DNA of 64,000 nt from Nitrincola alkalilacustris (GCF_008973755.1 NZ_WBOM01000005.1:248001-312000), one strand, 5' to 3'. Counted from the first letter of the stretch, positions 8,040-16,959 are shown. Made by a program: numbers and translations. Notes: generated from the letters alone by a model not told the origin.

Positions 8040-8543
8040 CTATTGCTTTGATTCCGAACAATCGGGTTGAGCTTGTGATACGACGAGTCGGATATTAACC
8101 AGCTCACCAGCAGCCACTGCGCTGAGGTTAAAATCATCATCGACTGTCACGATCCGATGACTCACTTTGTTGGAGCCAATTCTGATCCAGTAATTGTTAT
8201 CGGTAACCGGTTCGTTGATCTCCTCGATCAAATAGCCGCCACTGGTATCGCTGTGCTGTACACCTCGCCCCGGAAAATGACCCAGCCCGGCGGCAAAGTC
8301 GGGTTGGTGGCTGCTGAACAGTAATAACTCCCCCCTGTCTGTTTTATAGCAATCCTGCACCAGAAAGCCAGCAACGGAGTGATGCCAGTGCATGCACCAG
8401 CGCTTATCTGGCAGGGGTACATATGCCAGCAGGCTCTGATCGGAGCGCCTTGCCTCCAGATGCTGGGTTGCACAATCCGCTGCTGCGGTGGCCGTGCCAT
8501 GCAGCAGGGCGGAGAGGGCTATCGGTGCCAGGTATTGCTTCAC
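8040..8543 (-). CDS. DUF1850 family protein (TRAP-associated)
   Basis: This 167-residue exported protein has a signal peptide of about 21 residues ending ATAAA and several conserved aromatic and basic positions (WCMHWHHSVAG, RGVQHSDTSGGYLIEEIN), matching the DUF1850 family. The family has no established biochemical role but is repeatedly found beside TAXI-type TRAP permeases. It uses GTG at 8543, with no strong ribosome binding site. About 95 bases separate it from the TRAP permease start, so co-transcription is likely. The family call rests on length, context and the W-x-HS and GG-Y patterns. Confidence 0.75.
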   Translation of the reverse strand: MKQYLAPIALSALLHGTATAAADCATQHLEARRSDQSLLAYVPLPDKRWCMHWHHSVAGFLVQDCYKTDRGELLLFSSHQPDFAAGLGHFPGRGVQHSDTSGGYLIEEINEPVTDNNYWIRIGSNKVSHRIVTVDDDFNLSAVAAGELVNIRLVVSQAQPDCSESKQ

Positions 8544-8863
8544 GGCTTGCGGCTTCGCTCGGTCTGGGTGGTAGTTAGATGCTGAATTACAAGCATTTTT
8601 ATCAATCTGTCATTTGAGTATATCCCCCTTTCAAGGGATGTCCACCCGCACCTGGCAGACAGACATAATCTATTATTTGATAATCGCAGATTGAGCAGGC
8701 CATCACACTTGTGTGTATCTGGCGGATCCATTCGTGTTCTGTTGATTTATGGATAATACTTAATATCTGAACTAATAAAACTTGATTTTTCCTATTTATT
8801 ATAATAAATATGATAATTAGAGTCTGGCGTACTGACCATTCATATAACCGGAGGCAAAAATTC
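8544..8863. promoter_or_regulatory. Divergent promoter region, DUF1850-TRAP / gcdH, with 18-bp palindrome
   Basis: The region is AT-rich and holds both promoters. Bases 8793-8810 (TATTTATTATAATAAATA) are a perfect 18-bp palindrome, a candidate operator. A sigma-70-like TTGATT (8782-8787), 17 bases, TAAATA (8805-8810) overlaps it and points toward gcdH. GGAGG at 8850-8854 is the gcdH ribosome binding site. The binding protein is not known; the GntR/FCD regulator at 5063 is one candidate. Confidence 0.55.
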
Positions 8864-10042
8864 ATGACATCCTTCCAGTGGGACGATCCCCTTTTGATTG
8901 AACAGCAGTTGACCGAAGATGAGCGTCAGATCCGTGATGCCGCACGTGCATACTGTCAGGAAAAACTTCAGCCGCGTGTACTGACCGCTGCCCGTGAAGA
9001 GCGTTTTGATCGTGAGATCATGAGCGAGATGGGTGAGATGGGTCTGTTGGGCGCCACAGTCGCGGAGGTTTATGGCGGCTCGGGCGTTAACCATGTTTCC
9101 TATGGTCTGATCGCTCGTGAAGTGGAGCGTGTTGATTCCGGCTATCGCTCAGCCATGAGTGTGCAGTCCTCGCTGGTGATGTATCCGATTGAGGCCTATG
9201 GCACAGAGGAGCAGAAGCACAAGTATCTGCCCAAGCTCGCCAGCGGTGAAATGGTTGGCTGTTTTGGTCTGACCGAACCGGATCACGGTTCTGATCCCGG
9301 CTCAATGATCACGCGTGCGCGCAAAACCGATGGCGGTTATCTGCTGACGGGTCAGAAAATGTGGATCACCAATAGCCCGATCGCAGATGTGGCTGTGGTC
9401 TGGGCCAAGTCCGATGCGCATGATGGTAAGATCAAGGGCTTTATCGTTGACCGCGGCACACCTGGTTTCAGCACACCCAAGATTGAAGGCAAGTGCTCCC
9501 TGCGTGCATCCGTGACCGGTGAGATCGTGCTGGATAACGCCTTTGTGCCGGAAGAAAATCTGCTGCCGGGTGCATCCGGGCTGGGTGGTCCGTTTGGCTG
9601 CCTGAATAAAGCACGTTTCGGTATTGCCTGGGGTGCGCTGGGTGCCGCTGAGTTCTGCTGGCACGCTGCACGACAGTACACACTGGATCGCAAACAGTTC
9701 GGACGTCCGCTGGCTGCCACGCAGTTGGTGCAGTTGAAGCTGGCGAACATGCAGACCGAAATCACGCTGGGTCTGCAGGCAGCACTTCAGGTGGGTCGTC
9801 TGATGGACAGCGGCAACTGGGCACCGGAAATGATATCGCTGATCAAGCGCAACAACTGCGGCAAGTCGCTGGATATCGCTCGTATTGCACGTGATATGCA
9901 TGGTGGTAACGGTATCTCTGATGAGTACGGTGTGATTCGTCATATGGTGAATCTGGAGTCGGTCAACACCTACGAAGGTACTCACGATATCCATGCGCTG
10001 ATTCTGGGCCGTACCCAGACTGGCATCCAGGCATTTTTCTGA
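8864..10042 (+). CDS. gcdH: Glutaryl-CoA dehydrogenase
   Basis: This 392-residue acyl-CoA dehydrogenase oxidises and decarboxylates glutaryl-CoA to crotonyl-CoA in lysine, tryptophan and glutarate degradation. The N-terminus ([20 protein letters not shown], then [11 protein letters not shown]) is diagnostic for GcdH within the family. The FAD and substrate region has [14 protein letters not shown]. The catalytic Glu is in [16 protein letters not shown], about residue 371. The ATG at 8864 has GGAGG ten bases upstream; an earlier in-frame start at 8810 has none. It is followed after 20 bases by a class III CoA-transferase, which would supply glutaryl-CoA, so the pair forms a glutarate utilisation unit. 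Confidence 0.96.
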   Translation: MTSFQWDDPLLIEQQLTEDERQIRDAARAYCQEKLQPRVLTAAREERFDREIMSEMGEMGLLGATVAEVYGGSGVNHVSYGLIAREVERVDSGYRSAMSVQSSLVMYPIEAYGTEEQKHKYLPKLASGEMVGCFGLTEPDHGSDPGSMITRARKTDGGYLLTGQKMWITNSPIADVAVVWAKSDAHDGKIKGFIVDRGTPGFSTPKIEGKCSLRASVTGEIVLDNAFVPEENLLPGASGLGGPFGCLNKARFGIAWGALGAAEFCWHAARQYTLDRKQFGRPLAATQLVQLKLANMQTEITLGLQAALQVGRLMDSGNWAPEMISLIKRNNCGKSLDIARIARDMHGGNGISDEYGVIRHMVNLESVNTYEGTHDIHALILGRTQTGIQAFF

Positions 10043-10062
10043 TCCAGAAGGGGAGTTGAATC

Positions 10063-11274
10063 ATGCCCGCACAACCCTTGCAAGGCGTTCGGATTCTCGA
10101 TCTGTCGCGCATTCTTGCAGGCCCCTGGTGCAGCCAGCAACTGGCTGATCTGGGTGCCGAGGTGATCAAGATCGAGCGTCCCGGCGAAGGGGATGATACC
10201 CGTCGCTGGGGGCCGCCCTGGCTGTCTGGGTCACAGGAGGCGGCCTACTATCTGGGCGCCAATCGTGGAAAACAATCGGTGACCATTGATATGGCTCAGC
10301 CGGAGGGACAGGCACTGCTGCATGAACTGGTGAAAACCTGTGATGTGGTGCTGGAGAACTTCAAGGTTGGCGGGCTGAAGAAATACCATCTGGATTATGA
10401 CAGCCTGAAGGCGATCAAGCCGGATCTGATCTACTGCTCCATCACCGGGTTTGGACAGGATGGGCCCTATGCGCATCGTGCCGGTTATGACTTCATGATT
10501 CAGGGGATGGGCGGGCTGATGAGCCTGACCGGACAGCCGGACAGTGAACCGGGCGGTGGCCCGGTCAAGGTCGGTGTTGCCTTTGCCGATATCTTCACAG
10601 GTATGTATGCGGCGAATGCGATCATGGCGGCACTACTGCAGAAGGCTCGAACCGGTGAGGGCACGCATATCGATCTGGCGCTGCTGGATGTGCAGGTGGG
10701 GGTGCTGGCCAATCAGGCACTCAACTATCTGACCTCAGGACAGGTGCCACAACGGCTGGGTAATGCACACCCCAATATTGTGCCCTATCAGGCGTTTGCA
10801 ACGGCTGATGGTTATATGATTCTGGCGGTGGGTAACGATGGTCAGTTCCGCCGCTTCTGTGAAGTGGCAGGCTGCCGGGAACTGGCTGATGATCCGCGTT
10901 TTGTCAGCAATGGCAAACGGGTGGAGAATCGCCAGTTGCTGATCCCGTTGCTGGTGGAGCGGGTGCGCTTGCGCTCGACTGCCGATTGGCTGGCTTCACT
11001 TGAAGCGGTCGGAGTGCCCTGTGGGCCGATCAATACGCTGGATCAGGTGTTTGAGGATCCCCAAGTTAAGCATCGCTCGGTCGAGATTAGTCTGCCGCAC
11101 CCTGAAGCAGGGGAGGTCAAGCTGGTCAGTAATCCGATTCGGTTTGATGGTGAGGCACTGAATGCTCAGTCGGCACCACCGCTGCTTGGGCAGCATACAG
11201 ATCAGGTGTTGGAGCAGCTGTTGCAGCTCAGCCCGGAGCGCCTTGCGGCGCTGCGTGACAAGGGCGTGATCTGA
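10063..11274 (+). CDS. CaiB/BaiF (class III) CoA-transferase, probably glutarate-activating
   Basis: This is a 403-residue family III CoA-transferase. It opens LQGVRILDLSRILAGPWCSQ and GAEVIKIERPGEGDD, has the central FGQDGPYAHRAGYDF segment, and the nucleophilic Asp is expected at about residue 176 in VGVAFADIFTGMYA. Family enzymes move CoA between carboxylic acids through an enzyme-bound anhydride. Directly downstream of gcdH, it is most likely a succinyl-CoA:glutarate CoA-transferase, as in other bacterial glutarate operons; the substrate is inferred from context alone. The start has a good GGGGAG eight bases upstream. A 94-bp dispersed repeat lies after the stop. Confidence 0.9.
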   Translation: MPAQPLQGVRILDLSRILAGPWCSQQLADLGAEVIKIERPGEGDDTRRWGPPWLSGSQEAAYYLGANRGKQSVTIDMAQPEGQALLHELVKTCDVVLENFKVGGLKKYHLDYDSLKAIKPDLIYCSITGFGQDGPYAHRAGYDFMIQGMGGLMSLTGQPDSEPGGGPVKVGVAFADIFTGMYAANAIMAALLQKARTGEGTHIDLALLDVQVGVLANQALNYLTSGQVPQRLGNAHPNIVPYQAFATADGYMILAVGNDGQFRRFCEVAGCRELADDPRFVSNGKRVENRQLLIPLLVERVRLRSTADWLASLEAVGVPCGPINTLDQVFEDPQVKHRSVEISLPHPEAGEVKLVSNPIRFDGEALNAQSAPPLLGQHTDQVLEQLLQLSPERLAALRDKGVI

Positions 11275-11344
11275 GTCTGTGTAAACCTGTTCGGGAACTC
11301 CTGGATCAGTGATGAGGCTGGAAACTGCTTGTCTGTGCCGGCAG

Positions 11345-11438
11345 ATCCCGAAAACCTTGGGTGAGACGCCGTGAATACGTCACTGTAGGCTTAAATGCCG
11401 CATCCTTGCGGCATATACTCACCCAAAATCTTCGGGAT
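11345..11438 (-). repeat. 94-bp dispersed inverted-repeat element, copy A
   Basis: This is the reverse-complement orientation of the copies at 44139 and 58621. It has nested inverted repeats: outer ATCCCGA/TCGGGAT, inner CCTTGGGTGAG/CTCACCC, and an internal hairpin built on TGCCGCA/TGCGGCA. It lies between the CoA-transferase stop and rlmA. A separate hairpin (ACGTCTGAATC/GATTCAGGCGT, about 11440-11466) follows at once. Confidence 0.85.
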
Positions 11439-11559
11439 AGACGTCTGAATCACCGATTCAGGCGTCAGCCTTCCTGCCCCGATCATCCCTTTCATCCGGT
11501 GTTACTGGTATTATGCAGCATTGATCTTTCCCGACATCACTGCTTTTACGGATACTCCT

Positions 11560-12438
11560 GTGCACCAGACTGCCCGCTACCTCTGTCCCGTTTGTCATGA
11601 ACTCCTGTCGGTTCCAGTGGAAGCTTGTGACAAGACCTGGCGCTGTATCAATGGGCACAGTTTTGATCAGGCACGACAGGGCTATCTTAATCTGCTGTTG
11701 GCGCAGCAACGCAATAGCCGGGCACCGGGTGATACAGCCGAGATGGTGCAGGCGCGATCAGACTTTTTAAATGCCGGATATTATCAGCCTCTGGCATCGA
11801 CACTCTGTGATCTGCTGCAGCCCAGTGCCGGAGAGCAGAACGTACTGCTGGATCTGGGCTGTGGCGAAGGCTATTACACCCGGCAGATGCACACCCTCGG
11901 TTGGGGCGCTGTCTATGGTCTGGATATCTCCAAACCAGCGATACTGGCCGCAGCCAGGCAAAACCGTGAAATTCACTGGTCGGTTGCCAGCATGCGCGCG
12001 ATACCGCTGGAGGATGCCAGTGTGGATGCTGCGACCTGTGTTTTTGCCTACTATCAGGCCGAGGAGCTGTTGCGCGTGCTCAAGCCGCAGGGGCGTTTTC
12101 TGCTGTTGGTCGCAGGGCCTGATCATCTGCTGGAGCTGCGGCAGGCGATCTATCCAGAGGTCAAGGAGCACGATGGCGACAAGGCGTTGAATCTGGCGCT
12201 GGAGCACTTCACACTGCTGAGCGATCAGAAGCTGCATCACGAGCTGGAAAATCTGCAGGGCGATGCGCTGTGGCAGTTATTGCAGATGACACCCCATTTC
12301 TGGCGGGCACCACCACCGGTTCAGGAGCAGGTGCGCAATCAGGTGTTTGAGAAGATGACGGTGGATATCAGGCTTCTGTTGCTGAACAAGCCGATTGTCG
12401 AGAGCAATTTTCCTGAAGACCGTGATCATCATGTGTGA
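11560..12438 (+). CDS. rlmA: RlmA, 23S rRNA (guanine-N1)-methyltransferase
   Basis: This is a 292-residue protein with an N-terminal zinc ribbon (CPVC near the start, then CINGHSFD) that recognises the 23S rRNA hairpin. A Rossmann methyltransferase domain follows, with LLDLGCGEGYYTRQM as the SAM site near residue 105 and FAYYQAEELLRVLKPQG as later motifs. The signature NLLLAQQRNSRAPGDTAEM between the domains is typical of RlmA. It modifies G745 (or G748) of 23S rRNA. The start is uncertain: GTG at 11560 fits the usual N-terminus, while a TTG at 11521 would add 13 residues and has no ribosome binding site. The product is confidently assigned. Confidence 0.92.
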   Translation: MHQTARYLCPVCHELLSVPVEACDKTWRCINGHSFDQARQGYLNLLLAQQRNSRAPGDTAEMVQARSDFLNAGYYQPLASTLCDLLQPSAGEQNVLLDLGCGEGYYTRQMHTLGWGAVYGLDISKPAILAAARQNREIHWSVASMRAIPLEDASVDAATCVFAYYQAEELLRVLKPQGRFLLLVAGPDHLLELRQAIYPEVKEHDGDKALNLALEHFTLLSDQKLHHELENLQGDALWQLLQMTPHFWRAPPPVQEQVRNQVFEKMTVDIRLLLLNKPIVESNFPEDRDHHV

Positions 12439-12484
12439 TGACCACTCTTGTTGCCATGAGCCTGACCAGAAACGCATCAATTAT

Positions 12485-12778
12485 TTAGAGTCTCTGGATT
12501 TCATCCTGCGAGTGCTCTTGCACGTATTCTTTCAGGGCTCTATCCATACGGGTCTGCCAGCCTTTACCTGTTGCCTTAAAGACACTCAGTACGTCGGGTG
12601 AAAGTCGCACCGTAATGCGCTCTTTCGTTATTTCTGCTTTCGGACGCCCCATGGGTTTCATACGCTTGAACTCAGAATCACTGACTTCATGGGTATCTGG
12701 GTCGGCAGCAATCCCCGCGTTGATTCTGGCATCTTCTTCTGGCGTTGGCACAAGGGTGCCTTCTTTAAGCTTTGGCAT
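12485..12778 (-). CDS. brnA: BrnA-family antitoxin
   Basis: This 97-residue protein has the BrnA layout: a flexible acidic N-terminus (TPEEDARINAGIAADPDTHE, then RMKPMGRPK) and a C-terminal ribbon-helix-helix of about 40 residues (ITVRLSPDVLSVFKATGKGW, then RALKEYVQEH). It neutralises the BrnT ribonuclease toxin and represses the operon with it. Its start overlaps the end of brnT by 14 bases, the usual toxin-first order of this system. It is a type II toxin-antitoxin unit inserted between rlmA and an AraC gene. Confidence 0.93.
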   Translation of the reverse strand: MPKLKEGTLVPTPEEDARINAGIAADPDTHEVSDSEFKRMKPMGRPKAEITKERITVRLSPDVLSVFKATGKGWQTRMDRALKEYVQEHSQDEIQRL

Positions 12779-13031
12779 AGCGATTCACCTCTCTGCTGTT
12801 GGCTTTTCGTAGGCTGATGATGCGTCGTACCTCATCACGATCGGTAAAGACCACATTAAACAGTCTCAAGCCAATGTATGCGAACCCGACCATCCGTTGT
12901 TCACCGTAGTCTTTGCGGTCGTCTGGAAAACACCACAGTGTTTCCCATTCCAGTTCGTAGGCTGCCGACAGTGAGACCCCGTGCTTTTCGCGGTTCACAG
13001 CGTCCTTTGCTGAGTCGAATTCGATTTCCAT
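12765..13031 (-). CDS. brnT: BrnT-family ribonuclease toxin
   Basis: This is an 88-residue protein with the BrnT signature: the N-terminal FDSAKDAVNREKHGVSLSAA (family W/F-D-x-x-K-x3-N-x-x-KH-G-V-x-F), then EQRMVGFAYIGLRLFNVVFT and RRIISLRKANSREVNRYAK. BrnT folds like RelE and cleaves RNA globally under stress. It is the first gene of the operon. The short upstream region contains the TGTACA palindrome near 13043-13048 and is AT-rich, consistent with autoregulation by BrnA. All expected basic catalytic residues appear to be present, so the toxin is probably intact. Confidence 0.94.
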   Translation of the reverse strand: MEIEFDSAKDAVNREKHGVSLSAAYELEWETLWCFPDDRKDYGEQRMVGFAYIGLRLFNVVFTDRDEVRRIISLRKANSREVNRYAKA

Positions 13032-13146
13032 ATATTTATTGTATGTACATTAAATAAAAGGAGCAACAGTCGACAGCAATTTTCTACAAGACTCTATTAT
13101 CATTTATGATGGACTCTGTGAGGTATGGGATAAAACAGGATGAAAC

Positions 13147-13977
13147 ATGAAAGACAACGCTGACTACTCTACCGCGAGCGTTCTGGGAGGTCTGGAGCTG
13201 CTCAGTGCGCAGTATTACCGCCAGAACTTTTCCAGACACACTCATGAAGGGTATACCGTAGCGGTGATCGAGCATGGTGCTCAGCGCTTCTACCGCACTG
13301 GTGGCCAACATCTTGCCAATCAGGACAGTATCATTTTGGTCAATGCTGACGATGTTCATACTGGTCAGTCGGCCACCGACTACGGCTGGGCATATCGTGC
13401 CATGTATCCGACGCCTGAGCAGTTCCAATCGGTGTGTGCTGACCTGTTTCAGGGGCGCGATGGTGTTCCATACTTTCCTCAGGCTGTGGTTCATGACCCG
13501 GAGCTGGCGGTTCAGATGCGCCTGGTATTTGGCTTGCTTAGCAACGGTCAGGATCGGTTACTCAATGAGACCCTCCTGTACTCGGTGATGACAAGGCTGG
13601 TACTGCGTCATTCCCGTTCACGACATCAGTTCCGCCAGGGCAGTATACCCAGTCGGGCGCTTAATCTGGTCAGGGAGTATCTGGATGACTATCCGGCCGC
13701 AGACGTATCACTGGTAGATCTGGCGCATCTGGCGAACCTCAGCCCCTATTATCTGGTACGCCAGTTCAAGCGTTATTTTGGGCTACCGCCTCATGCTTAC
13801 CAGGTGCAGGCTCGCCTGCGGCACGCTTGCAAGTTACTGCAGGGCGGTGAAACTCCCGCTGCTGTTGCAGTAGACTGCGGTTTTCATGACCAAAGCCATC
13901 TCACCAGTCATTTCAAACGGGCCATGGGGGTCGCGCCGGGTCAGTACGCCCGCCAGCGCAAGATACTACAAGCCTGA
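13147..13977 (+). CDS. AraC-family transcriptional regulator
   Basis: This 276-residue protein has an N-terminal cupin-like ligand domain (FSRHTHEGYTVAVIEHGAQR, then VNADDVHTGQ) and a C-terminal pair of helix-turn-helix motifs (about residues 175-272). The second one shows AAVAVDCGFHDQSHLTSHFK followed by the family end MGVAPGQYARQR. The N-terminal type is common in regulators of amino acid exporters. It is immediately upstream of azlC and azlD on the same strand, so it probably controls branched-chain amino acid or related export. A ligand is not evident. Confidence 0.93.
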   Translation: MKDNADYSTASVLGGLELLSAQYYRQNFSRHTHEGYTVAVIEHGAQRFYRTGGQHLANQDSIILVNADDVHTGQSATDYGWAYRAMYPTPEQFQSVCADLFQGRDGVPYFPQAVVHDPELAVQMRLVFGLLSNGQDRLLNETLLYSVMTRLVLRHSRSRHQFRQGSIPSRALNLVREYLDDYPAADVSLVDLAHLANLSPYYLVRQFKRYFGLPPHAYQVQARLRHACKLLQGGETPAAVAVDCGFHDQSHLTSHFKRAMGVAPGQYARQRKILQA

Positions 13978-14028
13978 CCCCCGCCTTGTTGCCACACTCC
14001 AAGTTGAATCAACAGGGAGTGGCACACA

Positions 14029-14760
14029 GTGGCGAAAATATCAGACACCTTGAAAGTAAAACCTTCCGGCACCTGTATCGGCAGTGCGTTGCGGGCAGCG
14101 ACGCTGGATATCATGCCGTTGGCAGTGGCGGTCTTTCCATGGGGGATACTGTGCGGGTCTCTTGCGTTACAGTCGGGGCTGTCACCAATCCAGGCTCAGT
14201 TCATGTCGCTGGTGGTGTTTGCCGGTGCCGCCCAGCTCGCCGCTCTGGGCTTGATCAGTGGCGGCAGTGGTAATCTGGCGGCCATTGTGGGCAGCACTGC
14301 CGTGGTCAGCGCTCGCCACCTGCTCTATTCGGCGGTATTTCGTCCTGATGTTCTGGCTCTGTCATTGCGCTGGCGCCTGGCGCTGGCCTTCTTGTTAACG
14401 GATGAGATGTTTGCCGTGACCTCTGCTCATAAGCTTCGCACGGGCTGCTTCTCACCTCTCTATGCGCTGACTGCCGGGTTGACCTTCTACATCGTCTGGA
14501 ACGCTGCTACCTTGACGGGCATCCTGCTGGGTTCTTTATTTACTGGCATCGAGCATCTGGGTTTTGATTTTGCTATTGCAGTGACGTTTATCGCTATGGT
14601 CGTGCCTGCTGTCAACACTCGGCCTATGTTGATTGCGGTGTTGATCAGCGGATTACTGGCGGTGATGTTTCAACTGCTGCAAGTGCAGCAAGGTCTGCTG
14701 TTAGCCAGTCTTATTGGCATGTCGGTGGGTTATCTTCTCAGTCGTAACAGGGAGGTGTGA
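14029..14760 (+). CDS. azlC: AzlC-family branched-chain amino acid exporter, large subunit
   Basis: This 243-residue inner-membrane protein has five or six hydrophobic segments and the family motifs PWGILCGSLALQSGLSP and MSLVVFAGAAQLAALGLI. AzlC and the small AzlD form an exporter of branched-chain amino acids and analogues (BrnFE and YgaZH type). The start is GTG at 14029, preceded by AGGGAG. It is followed by azlD after four bases, with the SD of azlD inside the end of azlC, so the subunits are coupled. The upstream AraC gene is the likely regulator. Confidence 0.93.
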   Translation: MAKISDTLKVKPSGTCIGSALRAATLDIMPLAVAVFPWGILCGSLALQSGLSPIQAQFMSLVVFAGAAQLAALGLISGGSGNLAAIVGSTAVVSARHLLYSAVFRPDVLALSLRWRLALAFLLTDEMFAVTSAHKLRTGCFSPLYALTAGLTFYIVWNAATLTGILLGSLFTGIEHLGFDFAIAVTFIAMVVPAVNTRPMLIAVLISGLLAVMFQLLQVQQGLLLASLIGMSVGYLLSRNREV

Positions 14761-14764
14761 GGTT

Positions 14765-15076
14765 ATGATATGGCTGATTCTGATATTGATGGCACTGGTA
14801 ACCTTCTCCTTCCGTTATGCCTTGTTTTCCGGCTATTTACGCCTGGATATCAGCCCAGGGCAAAAGCGTTTTCTGGCTTTTTCGGCACCTTGCGTACTAA
14901 CCGCCATGGCAGCGCCTATTGTCATTATGCCGGGTGGTGAACTGAGTTCGACAATCCTGAACCCTTACCTGTTGTGCGGCCTGCTGGCGATAGGGTTGAT
15001 TCTGGTGACTCGCCATATGCTGCTGACGGTGATAATCAGCCTGGCGGTGTTTGCACTGGCCACGCAGGTACTGTAG
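14765..15076 (+). CDS. azlD: AzlD-family exporter small subunit
   Basis: This 103-residue membrane protein has about four hydrophobic helices and the family-typical TFSFRYALFSG segment near the N-terminus, plus the ILNPYLLCGLLAIG loop. It is the small partner of AzlC (BrnE/YgaH-like). The ATG at 14765 follows AGGGAGGTG in the azlC end. Longer in-frame readings upstream have no ribosome binding site and would overlap azlC. Confidence 0.92.
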   Translation: MIWLILILMALVTFSFRYALFSGYLRLDISPGQKRFLAFSAPCVLTAMAAPIVIMPGGELSSTILNPYLLCGLLAIGLILVTRHMLLTVIISLAVFALATQVL

Positions 15077-15113
15077 AGCTGCAGCAAAATCTTGCACTCA
15101 TCATCAATGATGG

Positions 15114-15141
15114 CCAGGACTGAGCTGTTGCCCAGTCCTGG
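15114..15141 (+). terminator. Hairpin downstream of azlCD
   Basis: CCAGGACT and AGTCCTGG pair over eight bases around a 12-base loop. No clear T-run follows, so it is either a weak terminator or a 3' stabilising hairpin between the convergent azlD and NSS genes. Confidence 0.4.
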
Positions 15142-15201
15142 GACGTACCTGTGTTTTATCAGAATGCTGCTCGTGACAGATTTTCACGAACGAAGGGCAG
15201 C

Positions 15202-16608
15202 TTAAAAGTTAACAATACCCAACGCATGCAGGAACACGATGATAATCGCCAGCGGTGTGACATAGCGCATGGTGAAAGACCAGAGCTGATACAGCATACC
15301 TGAGCCCATTCCCAGTTCATCCTGCATCACGGTTTTCTTCAATATCCAGCCACTGAAGATCGCCATCAGCAGGCCGCCCAGCGGCATCAACCAGCTTGAG
15401 GTCAGGTAATCCAGCATATCGAAGAAGGTCTTGCCGAACAGTGTCCACTCGGCACCGACGTTGAGCGATGTGACTACCCCGAGACCACCCAGCCAGAGCA
15501 GACCACCCGCCAGCAGGCACGCCTTGATGCGTGTCATCTGGAACTTCTCGGTCAGCCAGGAGATGGTGGGCTCAAGCAGTGAGATGGCTGAGGTCAGGGC
15601 AGCAATCGCCAGCAGCAGGAAGAACAGCGTACCGAAGGCGCTGCCAAATGGCATCTGACCGAAGGCGATCGGCAGGGTGACAAAGATCAGCCCAGGACCT
15701 GCTCCCGGCTCCAGGCCGTTGGCAAATACCAGTGGGAAGATGGCAAGGCCAGCTGCAAGCGCAACAACCGTGTCCATGATCGCGATCAGCAGGGTGGTTT
15801 TACCGATGGAGACATTATCCGGCAGGTAAGAACCGTAGGTCATGATGGCGCCTGATGCCAGGCTCAGTGTGAAGAACGCATGCCCCAGTGCCACGAGGAA
15901 GGCGGTACCGGTCATCTTGCTGAAATCGGCTTTGAACAGGAAACTGACACCTTCAGCAAAGTGGCCGGTGCCCATGGCATAGCCCACCATCACCAGCAGA
16001 AGTACCAGCAGTCCCGGCATCAGCAGATTGATTGCCTTCTCCAGACCACCCTGCAGCCCCCGAACAACGATCGCCATGGTCAGGCCCAGTACTACGGTCA
16101 TCCAGATGGTCAGCCCGACCGGATCAGCCAGCATGCCGCCAAACATGGCGCCGATCGCATCGCCGCCTTCACCGACAAAACTGCCGGTGGCTGCTTTTGG
16201 CGCGTAGGCAAAGGCCCAGCCTGCAACCACGGTATAGAACATCAGAATCATGAAGCCGGACAGCAGAGCCATGATACCGATGATTTTCCAGAAAGGATGA
16301 GCGCCAGCCTCACGCACCAGCGCGGCAATTCCCTGTGCGGGGTTGTGGCGGCCGCGACGACCGAGGGCGATCTCCGCCATCATGACGGGAATACCGATCG
16401 CCAGAATACAGGCCAGATAGACCAGTACGAAGGCACCGCCACCATGTTCGCCTGTGATGTAAGGAAATTTCCAGATGTTGCCAAGCCCGACAGCGGAACC
16501 GACCGCAGCCAGAATAAAGGCCATGCGGGTGGACCATTGAACGCGGGCTGGTGAAGACAATGAGGAGCCAGACGCAGCAGATGCTGCTGAAGTATAGCTT
16601 TGGGACAT
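15202..16608 (-). CDS. Sodium-dependent transporter, NSS (SNF) family
   Basis: This 468-residue protein has 12 predicted helices. The first helix (AAVGSAVGLGNIWKFPY) is the hallmark of the neurotransmitter:sodium symporter family and holds the Na+ and substrate sites; GGGAFVLVYLACILAIGIP follows. Bacterial members (LeuT, MhsT, TnaT) import amino acids or small amines. The ATG at 16608 (MSQSYTSAAS) is preferred over an upstream extension of 30 residues because the extension is non-conserved and AAGG precedes 16608. Next to the gab genes, it could bring in an amino acid or an amine, but this is only contextual. Confidence 0.92.
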   Translation of the reverse strand: MSQSYTSAASAASGSSLSSPARVQWSTRMAFILAAVGSAVGLGNIWKFPYITGEHGGGAFVLVYLACILAIGIPVMMAEIALGRRGRHNPAQGIAALVREAGAHPFWKIIGIMALLSGFMILMFYTVVAGWAFAYAPKAATGSFVGEGGDAIGAMFGGMLADPVGLTIWMTVVLGLTMAIVVRGLQGGLEKAINLLMPGLLVLLLVMVGYAMGTGHFAEGVSFLFKADFSKMTGTAFLVALGHAFFTLSLASGAIMTYGSYLPDNVSIGKTTLLIAIMDTVVALAAGLAIFPLVFANGLEPGAGPGLIFVTLPIAFGQMPFGSAFGTLFFLLLAIAALTSAISLLEPTISWLTEKFQMTRIKACLLAGGLLWLGGLGVVTSLNVGAEWTLFGKTFFDMLDYLTSSWLMPLGGLLMAIFSGWILKKTVMQDELGMGSGMLYQLWSFTMRYVTPLAIIIVFLHALGIVNF

Positions 16609-16959
16609 GAAGGTTGTACCTTTGTATTTATTCTTGGGTAACACTCGACAGGGTATGTCGGGTATTGGGTTAAAGGCCTGAATCCGCTTCCGGATCACGG
16701 AGGAGGATTCAGCGAGGCGAAATCATCCTGGCTTATTGATACTCAGTCAAGAGTTGTGTTGGAAAAAATGTATCACTAATGGAGTTTCAGGACTCAGCTT
16801 TAAAACTGAAGCAGAGGATTTCCTGTCGCATGTATTTGGTTGATTGTGGCAGATTCTGTATCAGATTTGGGTGTTCAGAGATGGGAGGGAGTGTGTTGAC
16901 ATATTCAGAGTGCGTAGTGCCGGGCCGTTAAAACGACCCGGCGTTATGCTGCAAACTGA
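16609..16959 (-). promoter_or_regulatory. Leader region of the NSS transporter gene
   Basis: This 350-base stretch holds no gene. Near the NSS start an inverted repeat CTGAATCC/GGATTCAG (16678-16685 and 16705-16712) could form a leader hairpin. A possible promoter TTGACT, 18 bases, ATGATT lies farther upstream on the minus strand. I could not match the leader to any known riboswitch. Confidence 0.35.
16919..16942 (-). terminator. Hairpin terminator after gabT
   Basis: GCCGGGTCGTT and AACGGCCCGGC (minus strand) form an 11-bp stem with one mismatch and a two-base loop, 18 bases after the gabT stop. The T-run is poor, so termination may be partial. Confidence 0.5.

Noticed and set aside
9302-9994. 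A 230-codon open frame antisense to gcdH
   Set aside because: gcdH is unambiguous there, and the antisense frame has no start signal or motif.
12485-13031. brnTA as evidence of a genomic island
   Set aside because: No integrase, att repeat or compositional break was seen around it; toxin-antitoxin pairs move as small units.
16609-16959. Possible amino-acid riboswitch in the NSS leader
   Set aside because: Only one simple inverted repeat was found; no conserved core of glycine, lysine or guanidine riboswitches could be seen.
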